In this document: positions 33,131-44,981 of the stretch, one piece after another
How the letters are laid out: the number at the start of each line of letters is the position of its first letter
Numbering within the stretch: position 1 is the first letter of the stretch
Assembly (NCBI GenBank): GCA_947311845.1
Contig: CAMZMU010000012.1
Coordinates: 4,986,192 to 5,050,191, forward strand
Length of the DNA stretch: 64,000 nt
Direction of reading: 5' to 3'
Source of the DNA: Poa pratensis
Taxonomy: Eukaryota; Streptophyta; Magnoliopsida; Poales; Poaceae
The notes under the pieces: generated by a model
Told to the model about the DNA's origin: nothing
Database searches by the model: none
Seen by the model: the letters and a program-made list of their open reading frames with translations, nothing else
Position numbers and translations under genes: made by a program

Positions 33131-34630
33131 GTATTTTTTAGGTAAGTTTATTAATTAGTAGAGATATGTGTACATATCGTTTGTTGTAATCAAGTGAAAA
33201 TTAAACAAAAGGCCATGTGTTATTAGACGAAGTATCCAGTGAAAACCGCAATTCGGTAAAAACCTGAAAACTTTCTTCCCATTCCGTCAGATCTACAACG
33301 GACGCTCCAGATCAAAAGTGGGAAATGCCCAAGCTACTTAAACTAAATGTTCTTTTTTCAAAACTATTCAGATTCCAAAATTGTTTAAATTAAAAATACT
33401 CAGATTTAAAATTATTCAAAAAACAATAAGGCATTAAATATTACATCAGCAAGCTCCTGCACCGATGCTTGGCCAAAGTTTTGGTCGGGGTTGTCTGAGG
33501 GTAATGGGTCGGCATGTCTCACGCTTCGGGCAGTACAGTCTCCTGTGCTGCTAACGGCCGTTGTATACCAGCTCCCACAGAGTCAGCAGGGTGTGTCTAA
33601 TAAACAGATCACGGTCTAACTAAACTTCCAGTATTGTGGCACCGGCCTTACGCGGGTAAGGGTTGATGCGCCACTCCTCAAACTAGTTCTAAATTACGCA
33701 AAAGGAAAATCTGTGTGCAAAATGCAATGTACATTACACTTTGCAACTACAGCCAAGATCACTTGAACTAAACTAGTTCTACATGGGTCTAGAAATCTCA
33801 GTCCAAAAGACTGAGTAGGGAAAAAACATGAACTAGTAGATGAGTGAGTACCTATCTGCCCAGGAGAATTTATTATTTGTCCCGTCTTACCTCGGTTCTT
33901 TATTATTGGTCACATTACTTTGTCTTTGATTATTTGCCAAACGACTGTGACATCTGATTATGTGTTGATTAGACAAATGGGGAAAATAATAAAGAACCAA
34001 AGTAAAATAATGAATTCGGCGCGGCACGGCGACACAGTTTGATCTGTCCTCCGTGCGCATGGCCGTATTTTGCGGCGTTTTGATGGCCCAGACTTTCAGT
34101 TTGTAGCCTAGGCGTTCGATTTTTGGACGAGACTTTGAATTATGGACGAGATTTGTGTCTTGTTTCATTTCAAATTGCAAAAATCTGATTGAACCATGAG
34201 TTGACATTGATGTTATTGTTTTTGCCGCTGCTCTTCTTGGGAGAGTTAGCAACACTATCCTGCACCTGCAGTGCAGAGAACTGGAACGGTGGCCACCATG
34301 TCACGGCCCGATTTGGAGCTCAAGATTTTTATTTCCTCCATGGTGATTGAGTCTGGTCATCGGTGATGCAGACTGGGAATTAGTTGCAGATTTGGTGATT
34401 CGAGGGAGGAGCAGCTGCACTTCGAGAGTCCACATAGAAGGATCAAACTAGAACATGATCGCGACGCAGAAGATTAACGTCCTCCCAGCAGCCATCCACC
34501 TATGGATTAGATTGCCTTCCTGTGTACTACTGAACAACTTTGGCTGTAGTGCAAGTATAAAATCACAATGGGTTTTAACAGAGCACTAACGATGCAGCAT
34601 TCTCCTCAGAACACAGCAAAAAAACACATT
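33131..34630. other. Intergenic, no gene recognised
   Basis: AT-rich text without a convincing frame. A short piece near 33945-33980 ('tgacatctgattatgtgttg') is a third partial echo of the duplicated segment at 27790 and 32170. Confidence 0.45.
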
Positions 34631-34705
34631 TACTACTCCATCCGTTCTAAAAAGGATGACTTCCATTTGTGTGCATGTGAATGTATATATATATGTAACA
34701 TGTCT

Positions 34706-37700
34706 TTTTTTTTAGATAAGGGGATGCGGATCCCCGGCCTCTGCATCAAAGAGATGCACACAGCCATCCACAATTATTAAAAGTCAAATATCATCAAAGT
34801 TTACAATTCATGGATCACTTAAGGTGGCTACAAAGATCAGCCACTCGAAAAGAAGTTTACTAAGTATCAATCCTTCTAGTGTGAAGCCACCCATGTCGAT
34901 TGAAAATAGCCCGTACCACCGTCATCATACGGGTACAGCCAGCATCCATAAGGCTACGCTGGTCCACAGGAAGCAGGAAGGACCACGAACTGATCCAATA
35001 CAACGCCTTGTGTATAACATGCAAATAATGAATAGATGAAGATTTGTTAAAAATAATATCGTTTCGGCAGTTCCAAATAGCACAAAGAATGGCCGCTACA
35101 CCAATCCGAATGCGAGCTTTTGTAACTTTATCAGTCCCATTTAACCAAGCACCAAACATGTTAGGGATACTAGCCGGAGGGTATACATTAAACGTAAAAT
35201 GTACTAATCTCCAAATATTCCTAGCGAATTTGCATTTTATAAAAAGATGTTCCGCAGACTCATCTTCGTCGCAAAAGACACATTTCTTACAACTTGTCCA
35301 CCATCTTTTAACCAAGTTATCTTTAGTTAGAAGTTCTTTTCTATTAAGAAACCATAGAAAAATCTTGATTTTTAAAGGAATCTTCAACTTCCATAGATAT
35401 TTACGCAAGTATCTAGTGTGCCCATTTAATAAGTCCTCATAAAAAGACTTAACCGTGAACATACCATTGGAGTTGAGAATCCATCTAAATTTATCAGGTT
35501 CATCCAATAGATTGACCCGCATTAGTCTTTCTACTAAATTTAACCACAAACTTCTATTATGCCCTACTAACGTTCTTCGAAAAGGAAGGTTAATAGGAAC
35601 CGTGCCCAAAACATCTGCAACTGTAGAATTTTTATTCGAAGCAATGGCATACAAGGATGGACATTCAGTTCTTAGAGCCGACTGCCCTAGCCAAACATCC
35701 TCCCAAAACTGAATCTGTTCTCCATTTCCAAGTTTGAACCTACCACGCTCGAAGAACTCATTCTTCACTTTCATCAGCCCTTTCCAAAAAGGGGAGTCTA
35801 ACGGCATGGCTTCCACTTGTGATAACGTTTTACCACCTAAGTATTTACTAGTTAATAATTCTTGCCAAACCCCCTCTTCATTCAACAATTTATAAAGCCA
35901 CTTACTCAAAAGGCATTTATTTTTTATTTCTAAAACCGCAATACCCAAACCTCCTTGATCTTTGGGTCTACAAACTATGTTCCACTTGTGAGCCTATATT
36001 TCTTCTTATGATTATCACTTTGCCAAAAGAAACGTGATCTATAAAAATCAAGTCTTTTTCTAACCCTTTAGGTATTTCGAAAAAGGACAGTAGAAACATT
36101 GGCAAGCTTGTTAACACCGAATTAATAAGCACAAGACGGTCTCCGTATGACAACATCTTTGCCACCCAAGCTGCCAATTTTCGTTCAAAACGATCCTCGA
36201 CACATTTCCACTCTTTATTCAAGAGCTTCCGATAATGGATGGGAATCCCTAGATATCTAAAAGGAAGTGATCCAATCTCACATCCAAAAATTCTGCGATA
36301 CTCCTCTTGATCCTCCTTTGCCTTCCCAAAACAGTATAATTCGCTTTTATGAAAATTAATCTTGAGCCCCGAAAGTTGTTCAAAAAATGCTAATATTAAT
36401 TTCATGTTCACGGCCTTCGCAATGTCATGTTCAAGAAATAATATTGTGTCATCTGCATATTGTAAGATTGAGACACCACCCTCAATAAGGTGTGGTACTA
36501 AACCCCCCACTTGGCCATCCTCCTTTGCACGAGAAATTAGTATGGCCAACATGTCTACTACAAGGTTGAATAGTAAAGGTGATAGCGGATCTCCCTGTCG
36601 CAACCCTTTTAGTGTCTGATAATAATGACCGATGTCGTCATTAACGCGAATCCCGACACTCCCTCCCTGAACAAACCTCGCAATCCAGTCACACCACTGC
36701 GGTGCAAAACCTTTCATCCTTAAAGCTTGTTGCAGGAAAGACCATTTGACCTTGTCATAAGCCTTTTCAAAGTCAATTTTAAATAGGACCCCATCCATTT
36801 TCTTCCTATGCAACTCATGAATCGTCTCATGAAGAACTACCACCCCCTCAAGAATATTCCTGCCCGGAATGAAAGCTGTTTGAGTTGGACGAACAACCCT
36901 ACTCGCAATAGAGGTAACTCTGTTTGTACCAACCTTTGTAAAAATCTTGAAACTAACATTCAGCAAACAAATAGGCCTATATTGTTCAATTCGGCTAGCA
37001 TCTTCTTTTTTGGGCAGCAGGGTAATAATACCAAAATTCAGTTTAAACAAAGGCAGATTTCCTGTACGCAATTGGGAAAACATTGCCATTAAATCAAATT
37101 TGATAATGTTCCAGAACTTCTGGTAAAACTCCGCAGGGAACCCGTCTGGTCCTGGGGCTTTATTATGCTCTTTAATTGCATCAAAAACTTCTTTCTCAGA
37201 AAAGTCTTGTGTCAAAATTTCGTTTTCTTCAGCCGAAATTTGAGGCATATCATGGGTAAATTCCTCGTTCAGCGAGAAATTGTTTGTGACCGGTGCCCCA
37301 AACAGTTTCTTGTAATACTCAGATATGTAAGTTTTTAAATTTTCTTGACCAACTATTGTACCCTCATCTTGTTCAAATTGGAAAATTCTCTTTTTCCGAT
37401 GTTTTCCATTGGCAATTATGTGAAAGTATCTCGTATTACTCCCACCTTCTTGAATATGTTTAACCTTCGCTCTCTGAGCCCATTTAGATTCCTCATCACG
37501 TCTTAGTTTTGCCAGTCCATCATCCGCCTCCTTTTTAGCAGCCCGCTCGGCTACTGACAGAGGAGTGGTCTCAGCTTTGATATCTAACTCGTTAATTAAC
37601 AAAGTTAATTTGTCTCTCAATTTTTTATACTCCCCACTCAAATTTTTCGCCCACCCTCGCAAAAACCATTCTCGGGCGATTAGATCATAAAAACCATCCT

Positions 37701-38765
37701 GACGTAACCAGGACAACTCAAAAGAGAAGTGACACTTATTTCCCACAAATGCCTGATCTCCTGTATCCAACAAGAGTGGTGTGTGATCCGACCCCGCACG
37801 GGACAGAGCCTGCACCGAAACTAGTGGATACTTTTGTTCCCACTCAACACTAGCTAGAAAACGATCCAACTTCTCATATGTTGGCGTATCCCGTCTACTA
37901 GCCCAAGTATATTGCCTTCCAGGCATTTGCAGCTCTTTTAAATTCAAGCTCTCGATTATAGCATTAAAAATAAAAGGCCATCTAGCATTAAAATTCGAAT
38001 TACTCTTCTCCTCTTGTCTTCTAATTATATTGAAATCACCTCCTAACAACATTGGGAGAGTCTCTCCTTCACAAATTCTTACTAACTCTGCCAAAAATTC
38101 AGGTTTTTTTGCCTCTTGCGCCGCCCCATATACAGGAACAAAGGCCCAACGAAAACCATCAGATTTAGATCTCAAGTGGAACTTAAAGCAAAAGTCCCCT
38201 GTGACGACATTTTGAATGGACAACGTCTCATCGTTGAACCCAATTAGCATGCCACCCGACCGCCCTTTTGGAGGTATACAGTACCAAATAAACTCTGAAC
38301 CCCCGGCTAAATGTTTAAGAAAAGGCGTCGCGAAAGATGACCTCCCTGTCTCAATTAGAGCCACAAAATCAAGCTTATGTTCCTTAACGAAATCACTAAC
38401 CGCTAGATGTTTTGCTGTATCCCCAAACCCGTCCGAATTCCACACCAAGCCTTTCATTTTAAACTTTGCATTAATTTGTGTAACCTGACACTTCTCCTAA
38501 CCGCACGTTTGGAGACGTAAGCTTTTTAATGTTTTCTTTTGATTGTGGCCAAAGTCTCAGTAAGATCCGCATCATCTTCCGAGCGCTCGAAATCATCATC
38601 CTCTAAATCTTCACTTAAATTAGTTGCTCTTTTTAACGCCAAGCTAGACTCAGAATCATCATTTACAGGTGGTAAAGAATTTTTGAGAAAAGTAACATCC
38701 CTCTCTTTTTCCAATTCAAAAATAACCGAGATAGATGAATCCGCTTGCTCCTTGTAAAACTAGCC
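34706..38765 (-). mobile_element. LINE (L1 type), 5'-truncated in ORF1, 4.06 kb
   Basis: The minus-strand A-tail appears as a T-run at 34706. An exact 15-bp duplication ATATGTAACATGTCT flanks the element (34691-34705 and 38766-38780). The 3' UTR contains 'ggcctctgcatcaaagagat'. ORF2 lies at 34860-38457. A remnant of the end of ORF1 lies at 38526-38714, acidic with a DLEDDDFERSEDDADL stretch. Truncation within ORF1 fixes the 5' end at 38765. Confidence 0.93.
34860..38457 (-). pseudogene. LINE ORF2: endonuclease, reverse transcriptase and zf-RVT, frameshifted
   Basis: The ATG at 38457 begins MKGLVWNSDGFGD. The AP-type endonuclease domain (residues about 1-230) shows GGDFNIIRRQEEKS, DRFLAS and GSDHTPLLLD. 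The reverse transcriptase shows APGPDGFPAEFYQKFW, FKIDFEKAYDKVKW, LRQGDPLSPLLFNLV and the catalytic QYADDTILFL. The frame ends after 829 codons. Homology resumes with GIAVLEIKNKCLLSKWLYKL and a C-terminal zf-RVT block (KKCVFCDEDESAEHLFIKC). Two apparent one-base deletions in A-runs, near 36062 and near 35990, break the frame between the two parts. All domains are otherwise well kept, so this is a recent, inactive copy. Confidence 0.92.
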
Positions 38766-38835
38766 ATATGTAACATGTCTAGATACATCCACATGTAAAC
38801 AAATGGAAGTCATCCTTTTTGGAACTGTGGGAGTA

Positions 38836-39131
38836 TCATATACTGGTTTTCTCCCTCGGGCATTTCAGTTTCAGTACTATTAATATGGCTAGTTTTACGG
38901 TACCTTTTATTGGTGCCCTCCGGAGATTAGGCCCAGCCGGCCTGGTAAGCCGGTATTATGTTCGTTTATTAAAGTAGCTAAGTGAAAAAAAGCGTAGCGA
39001 CACTTGTTCTGTATGAGATGACATACTGTTTTTTCCTCACGAGACTGGCTTAAGCTACTAACGCCCTCTATTAACAGAGCACACTAAAGCATCCGCAGAC
39101 ATATGGTAGATTTTCCCAAGAGACATCCATC
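38836..39131. other. Intergenic
   Basis: No gene recognised. Follows the MITE end directly and runs to the 3' end of the IAN pseudogene. Confidence 0.4.
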
Positions 39132-40375
39132 TCACAGAATACGACATTTGTTACTGGTAGCCAACCGTCGGAATTCCTCGTTCTCCAGTTGGGCCTTCTC
39201 AAGGCGCTCTCTCAGCTGGCGGATCGATCTCCTCCTCTGATTTCAGTCTGGCCTCTGCTGCCACCCTCTCCGCTTCTAATCTTGCATTATGTTCTTCCAT
39301 AAGTTTACCTTGCAGCTTCTCCACCGTGTAGTTCAGCTTGTCCTCCACCTATTATGAACAATTAGTACTTCTTTAAAACAAAAGTTGCATCAAATATTGA
39401 GAATTTACAGGAAATGGACCTTCAGCCTCTAGGTAACTCCATATATGTTTAAGTCATGATCAACTTATATGGAATGCTGTTAACCAACATAGTAATACAT
39501 GTAAGGGAATATATGCCATCATAAACAATTTTCGGAATAAGATTTTTCCTATTGAAGTGCATAGCTAAATGTTGCCTGCTTTTAGCAAAACCGATAATAT
39601 CTCTTACCATGGCAGTAATGTTTGCAAGTTGTTCATCTCGAGTTCTGTGGATCTCCTTTTTCAGTTCAGATATCTGGTCCTCTGAATATCCCATAGCATC
39701 ATGAAACTCCTTTTCTTTATCATGCACCTCCTACAAGATGAGATAAGCATAACTACAAAGAATATCTGATAAGGATGACAATCTCAAACTTTGTTTCAAC
39801 ATCATTATTACCTTAATGCGAGTGAGCATTTGATCTGAAAATGGTTTTCCTCCATTATTTGCACTAACAGAATCAACCACATCAAGCAACGTTTCCAGCT
39901 GCTTAGCTCGAACCATTCGGTCCTTGGTCTTGTTGTCAAAAAGAACGACTCTATTTTTGCATAGCTCAATAACTTTCTGTTGACAGAACATGCAAATGTA
40001 AGTATTTGCACGCAAGCTCATATGATTCAAGAACCATGCACATTGGACATTTTGATTTCAATAGTTAAAGGTGCAAAATTATGTACCTGCAGATACTCTG
40101 GGGCATTACTTCGCATGTTCTTCAATTCAGTTTCACCAACTATATCTCAGTAAGTGAAGACCAAGATCAAGTGATCAACAATTTGCTCTCCAAAAACACT
40201 TTAATAGTCTCAATCGTACTAGAATCTTCTCGAGAAAATCGAGTTGTAGCAGAAAAACCATTAGCACCGCATGTATCCCATCTTTAGCCATGTTCATACA
40301 CTTGATGCTTTCTTCACCAGCATCCTCAGGTGTTACCGTGTTAGAGTCATGTCAAATAGTCCTATATATCCAAGT
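39132..40375 (-). pseudogene. AIG1/IAN (GIMAP-type) GTPase pseudogene, 3' part only
   Basis: Minus-strand exon-like pieces, in order. 40375-40084: FDMTLT, then DAGEESIKCMNMAKDGIHAV, VFSATTRFSRED and NMRSNAPEYLQ. About 39985-39816: VIELCKNRVVLFDNKTKD and NNGGKPFSDQML. 39735-39608: FHDAMGYSEDQISELKKEI. About 39352-39132: a coiled coil ending in CRIL, a prenylation-like terminus. The G1 loop and the first GTPase motifs are absent. Breaks: a one-base loss near 40252, another near 40180, an in-frame TGA at 40149-40147, and a 4-base GATC duplication at about 39232. Family members act in immunity-linked membrane trafficking; this copy cannot make one. Confidence 0.85.
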
Positions 40376-41056
40376 AGTTGAAATGGGTGATTAGCAAAAA
40401 AAATAAACATGAACGGCCATCAACCAATGCTGTAAAGTATAATCCGGAATTAAAGATCAGTAGTTTGCAGCAAGAAATATAATTTCTCTGGTTTCCTTTT
40501 CACACTGGTCTATGCCCATTAAATGCATAGTTCTATTAAAATACAATTCATATTTCATTCTTTATCTGTTTTTAGAAAATAATATTGCTTCCCTTTATTA
40601 AGCTTTCATTTCCAAGCATGCAAGAAATGAAGTGAGACCGACAAATATGAAAAGACGTGAAACAAATAAATGGCAGCTGCAAAATGAACACCATGCAGGT
40701 TCAATTGAAATATCCTGAACTCCTACATTTTCGGAGCAACATTCCATAATCTCTAACGCTCTAATTGCATTAACCTAAGTCAAAACAAGGAGCAAGAAAA
40801 GTGTAACTCACAGCATGATTAATCTGATTAATTGTCTGTTTTAAAAACTTTGAATCTTATAGTTTTAAGATCAACAAGCTGAATTTCTGCAGGTTGAAAT
40901 GGAACTAATAAAATAAGAGCTCTTTTACGGTGCTTGGAAAAATACCGCAGGTAGTTTCCGGTAGCTCCCGTCGAAAATTGTTTCAGCCGTTCGATTTGAA
41001 TCTACACACCTAAATTATTTCAGCCGTCCAACCATTAAAACAAAAATTAAGTATAA
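40376..41056. other. Intergenic/ancestral IAN intron space
   Basis: AT-rich, no frame. Part may be intron sequence of the broken IAN gene. The last 150 bases ('cgcaggtagtttccggtagc' and on) look repeat-derived but have no definable ends. Confidence 0.4.
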
Positions 41057-42801
41057 CTAGGAAACATATCCGTGCGTTGCAACGGGAGACGAAAAAAATT
41101 AGAAGAATGTTTTCCACATAACCAATACCATGATCCAGTACAAAACGCCATAATTTGGAGTATTTAGTTAGTATAGTTACACATAATAGAAATTTTGTGA
41201 TTCACAATTTTGTCCTGAATTATACACGTCAGGTCCTCTGTACCAACGTATCATCCCTGCCCAGTCATATTTTTTTCTTAGCCATCAGCCGAGCTCTCTC
41301 TCTCTACTTTTCCTATCAGCACCGCTACACAAGTAGACAACTCGGTCGGAAACTTTTCTGGATCTAGCAGCCGAGCCATCTGCTACGCTAGATTACAGAA
41401 AATAGAGAGTAGGTAGAATAGATGGCTATAAGTTAGAGGATTAAATCTAAGAATACCACTTCAGACTACTGATTACACCACTAAATGCTGTAATGTCACG
41501 CGGAGATCAACTTCTTCAAATTAGACTGCTAGATACTCTTGCAAGATTAAGGAAGCAGCCTTATTGTCAGGGAGGAAGCATGAACCAGCAACAACCACTT
41601 TGAGGCATACAACACGGCGAGACTGAACGGCGTACCTTGGGGAGCCTGTATTAACGGAGTTCCGGCAAGGTCAGCAGGATGGCGACACATCAATAATGAG
41701 CGCCGGTGGAATTGCGAATTTGAAGCTTCGGCCACGGCAATGTCGACCACGGAAGTATACAATTGAGCTGTGGTTTCGGTCGAGGGAACCGGCAGGCGAA
41801 ATCCATTCTTCTGTACTCTCGAGGTCGAACTCCACGATCATGTGCTCTTCTTGTTCATGGCCGTGTAAACTGGATTCCATACACATAAGTAGGCGACCAC
41901 CTTGATGACGACACCGGGCCAGTCGCTGTGCCGCTGACGGCCATCGCCGGAGCCCGGAGCGCTTTCTACCTCCCTCCATCAGCTGCCGTTGTTGTTGGTT
42001 CCGAGAGTGAGCACCATGTCTGTTCATGCTAGACATCGCCCAAGCAGCCAAGGTCCTATGCGTTTTTTGTTGGTTTTTCGCTGTGGTCCGCGGCTGTGTC
42101 ATGCTCGGAGGTGGCGACGAGTGCTCTTTGTTCATCATAGCTAAGATCGTGTCGCCGTCGGCTACTTTGGTCATGGTGACGAGAGATACACTTGCTCGCA
42201 CGTCAAGTGGCAGGAGGTCGTGCTGATTTCGATGCCGGTGCTGACGAGAGGTCCGGTATCGCTATCAGCTGGCAGGTTCAGGTCGACGATGGCGGCAGAA
42301 GCTTGCAGCTGCAGGACACCGGCCGTCGTCAATGGCGTCCAGGGGCAGGGACAGGGGTAGGTCGTCATCGACGTTGTTGTTTCGACGAGAGTAGGTAGCG
42401 GTATTGGCTATCCGGACGGGATAAGAACCGCCGCCTCTCACGTCTCCGCCTTCGACGGCTTTTTCGGCGAGAGGATCAACCGGTTGATCGGACTTTCTCT
42501 TCTAGCATCAAACTTGTTGATCAACTCGTCTACTACTTATACACACATCATGAAGACGTGTTGATCAAAACAAGTAACCGAACGAGAATTAAACTCGGAG
42601 TTACAAACCGGCTTGGCTACGGGACTGAGCGACGACGAGAAACACAGGACGTACTAAGCGGATCGACATAGGAAAAAACAAAAAACGAAACGCTATGTGA
42701 CTTATGGGTGGCAGTGGTGGGTAAATATGTGATTTGGTGGGAGGGTAAAATCGGAAAAAAATGACGTACCACAAGAAACCTTAATGCTTTTATTATTAGT
42801 A
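41057..42801 (-). mobile_element. Helitron Z (non-autonomous), interrupted at its 5' terminus
   Basis: Read on the minus strand, the 3' terminus is a hairpin (CCCGTTGCAACGCACGG), a short spacer, then CTAG at 41060-41057 followed by T. These are the marks of a Helitron 3' end. The other end, '...tattattagta' at 42801, appears completed by 'taga' at 48777-48780, giving a TC start (TCTATACTAATAATA on the minus strand). The interior at about 41690-42400 holds GC-rich, gene-like sequence of unknown origin. Confidence 0.65.
41671..42201 (-). other. Gene-like fragment carried in Helitron Z
   Basis: A minus-strand frame (41671-42201) contains MIVEFDLESTEEWISPAGSL and SSIVYFRGRHCRGRSF. These look like real coding sequence, perhaps of an F-box-associated or similar repeat protein. 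No start, splice sites or domain can be assigned with confidence. A captured exon is the likely reading. Confidence 0.3.
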
Positions 42802-43149
42802 CTAGCAAAGTGCCCGTGCGTTGCAACGGGTGTAAAATAAAACCATACATCATGTATAAACCTATGACTAATAGCTGAACCCACTGAAATTCCACGCATA
42901 GTGAATGCTCATGCGTTGCTATGGTCATATTAATTGTTTTCCTAATACTACGAAAGTTGGAAGTTCATAGTATTTTAAAAAACAAAATTATATTATGCTT
43001 AAAACGCATTTGATAAATATATTTTAGCAACACACAGGAAGCAACAACCCAATAATTATCGCATGTTGACTATGATTTCAATTTCCCCGTATCAAAGCAA
43101 TAGTTTCCATATGCATCTCCCATGCTATGTACTCGTACAAGCTTTTTTT

Positions 43150-43190
43150 ATATGAAAAAATGCCGGTGCGTTGCAACAGGAAAATTTAAT
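43150..43190 (-). repeat. Worn Helitron-type 3' hairpin
   Basis: The text 'aaatgccggtgcgttgcaac' inside Helitron A resembles the hairpin end of the neighbouring Helitrons but lacks CTAG. It is a probable remnant of an older insertion. Confidence 0.45.
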
Positions 43191-44337
43191 TTTCGGACTC
43201 CTTTGGTTTGTCGTTTCGTGATACAAAACCTGCGTATTAGTGTGATCAGTTAAATTTTCCGTCAAAAGCAGAAAACTCGCTTGGTTCTCCTTTAGTATTT
43301 ATAGCAAAATAAATATGTGTGTTTCTACGGCTTCCATGGTTTGCAATCAGTTGAGTTGACACATAAAATATTTGACCCCAAAATCTTAGCCCTAACCCTA
43401 GCTCATATATTCCCATTCTCTTCTTCAGCATAGCATGAGGCACGAATGTCTGGAAGACGGTGGCCACACGACATGCATCAATCACGGTGAGATGTTGGCG
43501 AGACCATCTTCATGAGGCCAAACGTCTGGAACATGGTGGTTGTGCATGGTTCGGTGATGTGAGCGAGGCGATATTCAGGAGGAGCTCCTCTACCGGGCTA
43601 CCTATCTCGCAAGTTTTGAGCAACTTACAACTGAAATATTATCCACCAAGGTGGCAAACAAAATTATAGTTGGCTGAACTACACCTGAGCAAAAATGCTC
43701 TGACAGTCATGTAGCTCACATAGGACATTCACAGATAATAAAGCAGTTGGAATCAAAAGCACAGTGCCTTTCACCAAATGAATGATTAATCACCGACTAC
43801 TCACTCATTAATCAGATGAATGTGTACTCATTTTTTACCTGAGATTGAATAGATCGAGTACCGGAGTACGTGCGGGCAATCGAGCTCGATCAACTGAACC
43901 CACAAAAAATTAATATGCCAACAAACTAAACCATATTTGCCTCGTATGTGCTTCCATTAGTAGGAATCGACCTTTAGCTCATAATCTGACAGCAAAATGA
44001 AATCCTTCCACAGATCTTTGTCACTTCGTTTGATTCAAGTGGTATTATATTTAAGCCAGCTTAGATGCATGTACGATCATGAATAATCAAAGCATGCGTA
44101 GTCTGTGTTCTTACCCATCCTTGGCGTGCTTAACTGAAAAGTACTTGCAGTGTCCGCACCGGAGGTCCTTGAACCTACAGGCTGTAGCGTTCTTCACAGT
44201 TGGCAACCAGGAGCATTAATAACTCGAAATAGAATGGAGACCACCATCCGGCCATGGCTAATTTTTTTTTAATAATACATTTTTTAATTAAATTCAAAAA
44301 TATTACGCAAAATAACGAAATTTCAAAAATAATACGG

Positions 44338-44560
44338 CCTCGGCCAGGCTGGGCCGATTAGGTCCTGTCGGCCAGGCCTGGGCCGATAAGGCCTTATCGG
44401 CTCTGTCTAAGCCGACAGGGTCGCATGGTGGGCCAGGCCTGCGTCCGACAGGCCGTCACGCGTCAGGGATGGGTACTAATCGGCCAAGCTCTGGCCGACA
44501 GGCCTCTCGGCCAATACTGGGCCGATAGGATGCTGGATAAGGCCAATCCTGGCCACATCT
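44338..44560. repeat. Left subterminal array of the MULE
   Basis: Degenerate units such as 'ggccaggcctgggccgat' and 'cctgtcggcc' are repeated head to tail. A matching inverted array lies at about 47985-48150. Such arrays are candidate transposase-binding sites. Confidence 0.7.
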
Positions 44561-44981
44561 TCTTCCTCGCGTCCTCTCTCTCCTTTTCTTCTTCCTCTCG
44601 AAAACCAGCAGCTCCTTGCTGCGTTTCAGCGGCGATCTGTCCATCCAGCCACCAAATCTTCCTCCTAGAAATGTTAGAGAGTTAAGCAGCTCAGATATAC
44701 AGATGGGTTAGGTTTTTGTGTGATTTCGTGTTGTTTGGTTGGAGCAATGATGGAGTTTAGGTGGAGGTTGTGTAGGGTGGTGGTGCAGCGTGGTGGTGGT
44801 GGTGCAGTGGTGTTGCTGGTGGTGCAGCGGTGGTGGTGACGGTGCTGGTCCATTGAATCGGCACGCTTCAAGGGTATGCGTTTATCTGGCTAATTAGGGT
44901 TTACTGTTGCGCTAGTAATATTAAGTATATAGTTGTTCCCGTTATAACAGTTAATTGGTGTCACATTTTTAGGTTGTTGAG

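Larger units (their letters stand above)
34636..38833. mobile_element. Stowaway MITE split by a 4 kb LINE
   Basis: The left piece starts CTCCATCCGTTCTAAAAAGG after TA at 34634-34635. The right piece ends in the complement 'cctttttggaactgtgggag' before TA at 38834-38835. Joined without the LINE and one copy of its target duplication, they form a normal Stowaway of about 125 bp with mirrored 'gatgacttccattt'. Confidence 0.9.

Noticed and set aside
42802..42840. Reading the GTGCGTTGCAAC palindromes as tRNA- or regulator-type binding sites
   Set aside because: Their constant distance to CTAG and the A/T borders fit Helitron termini better.
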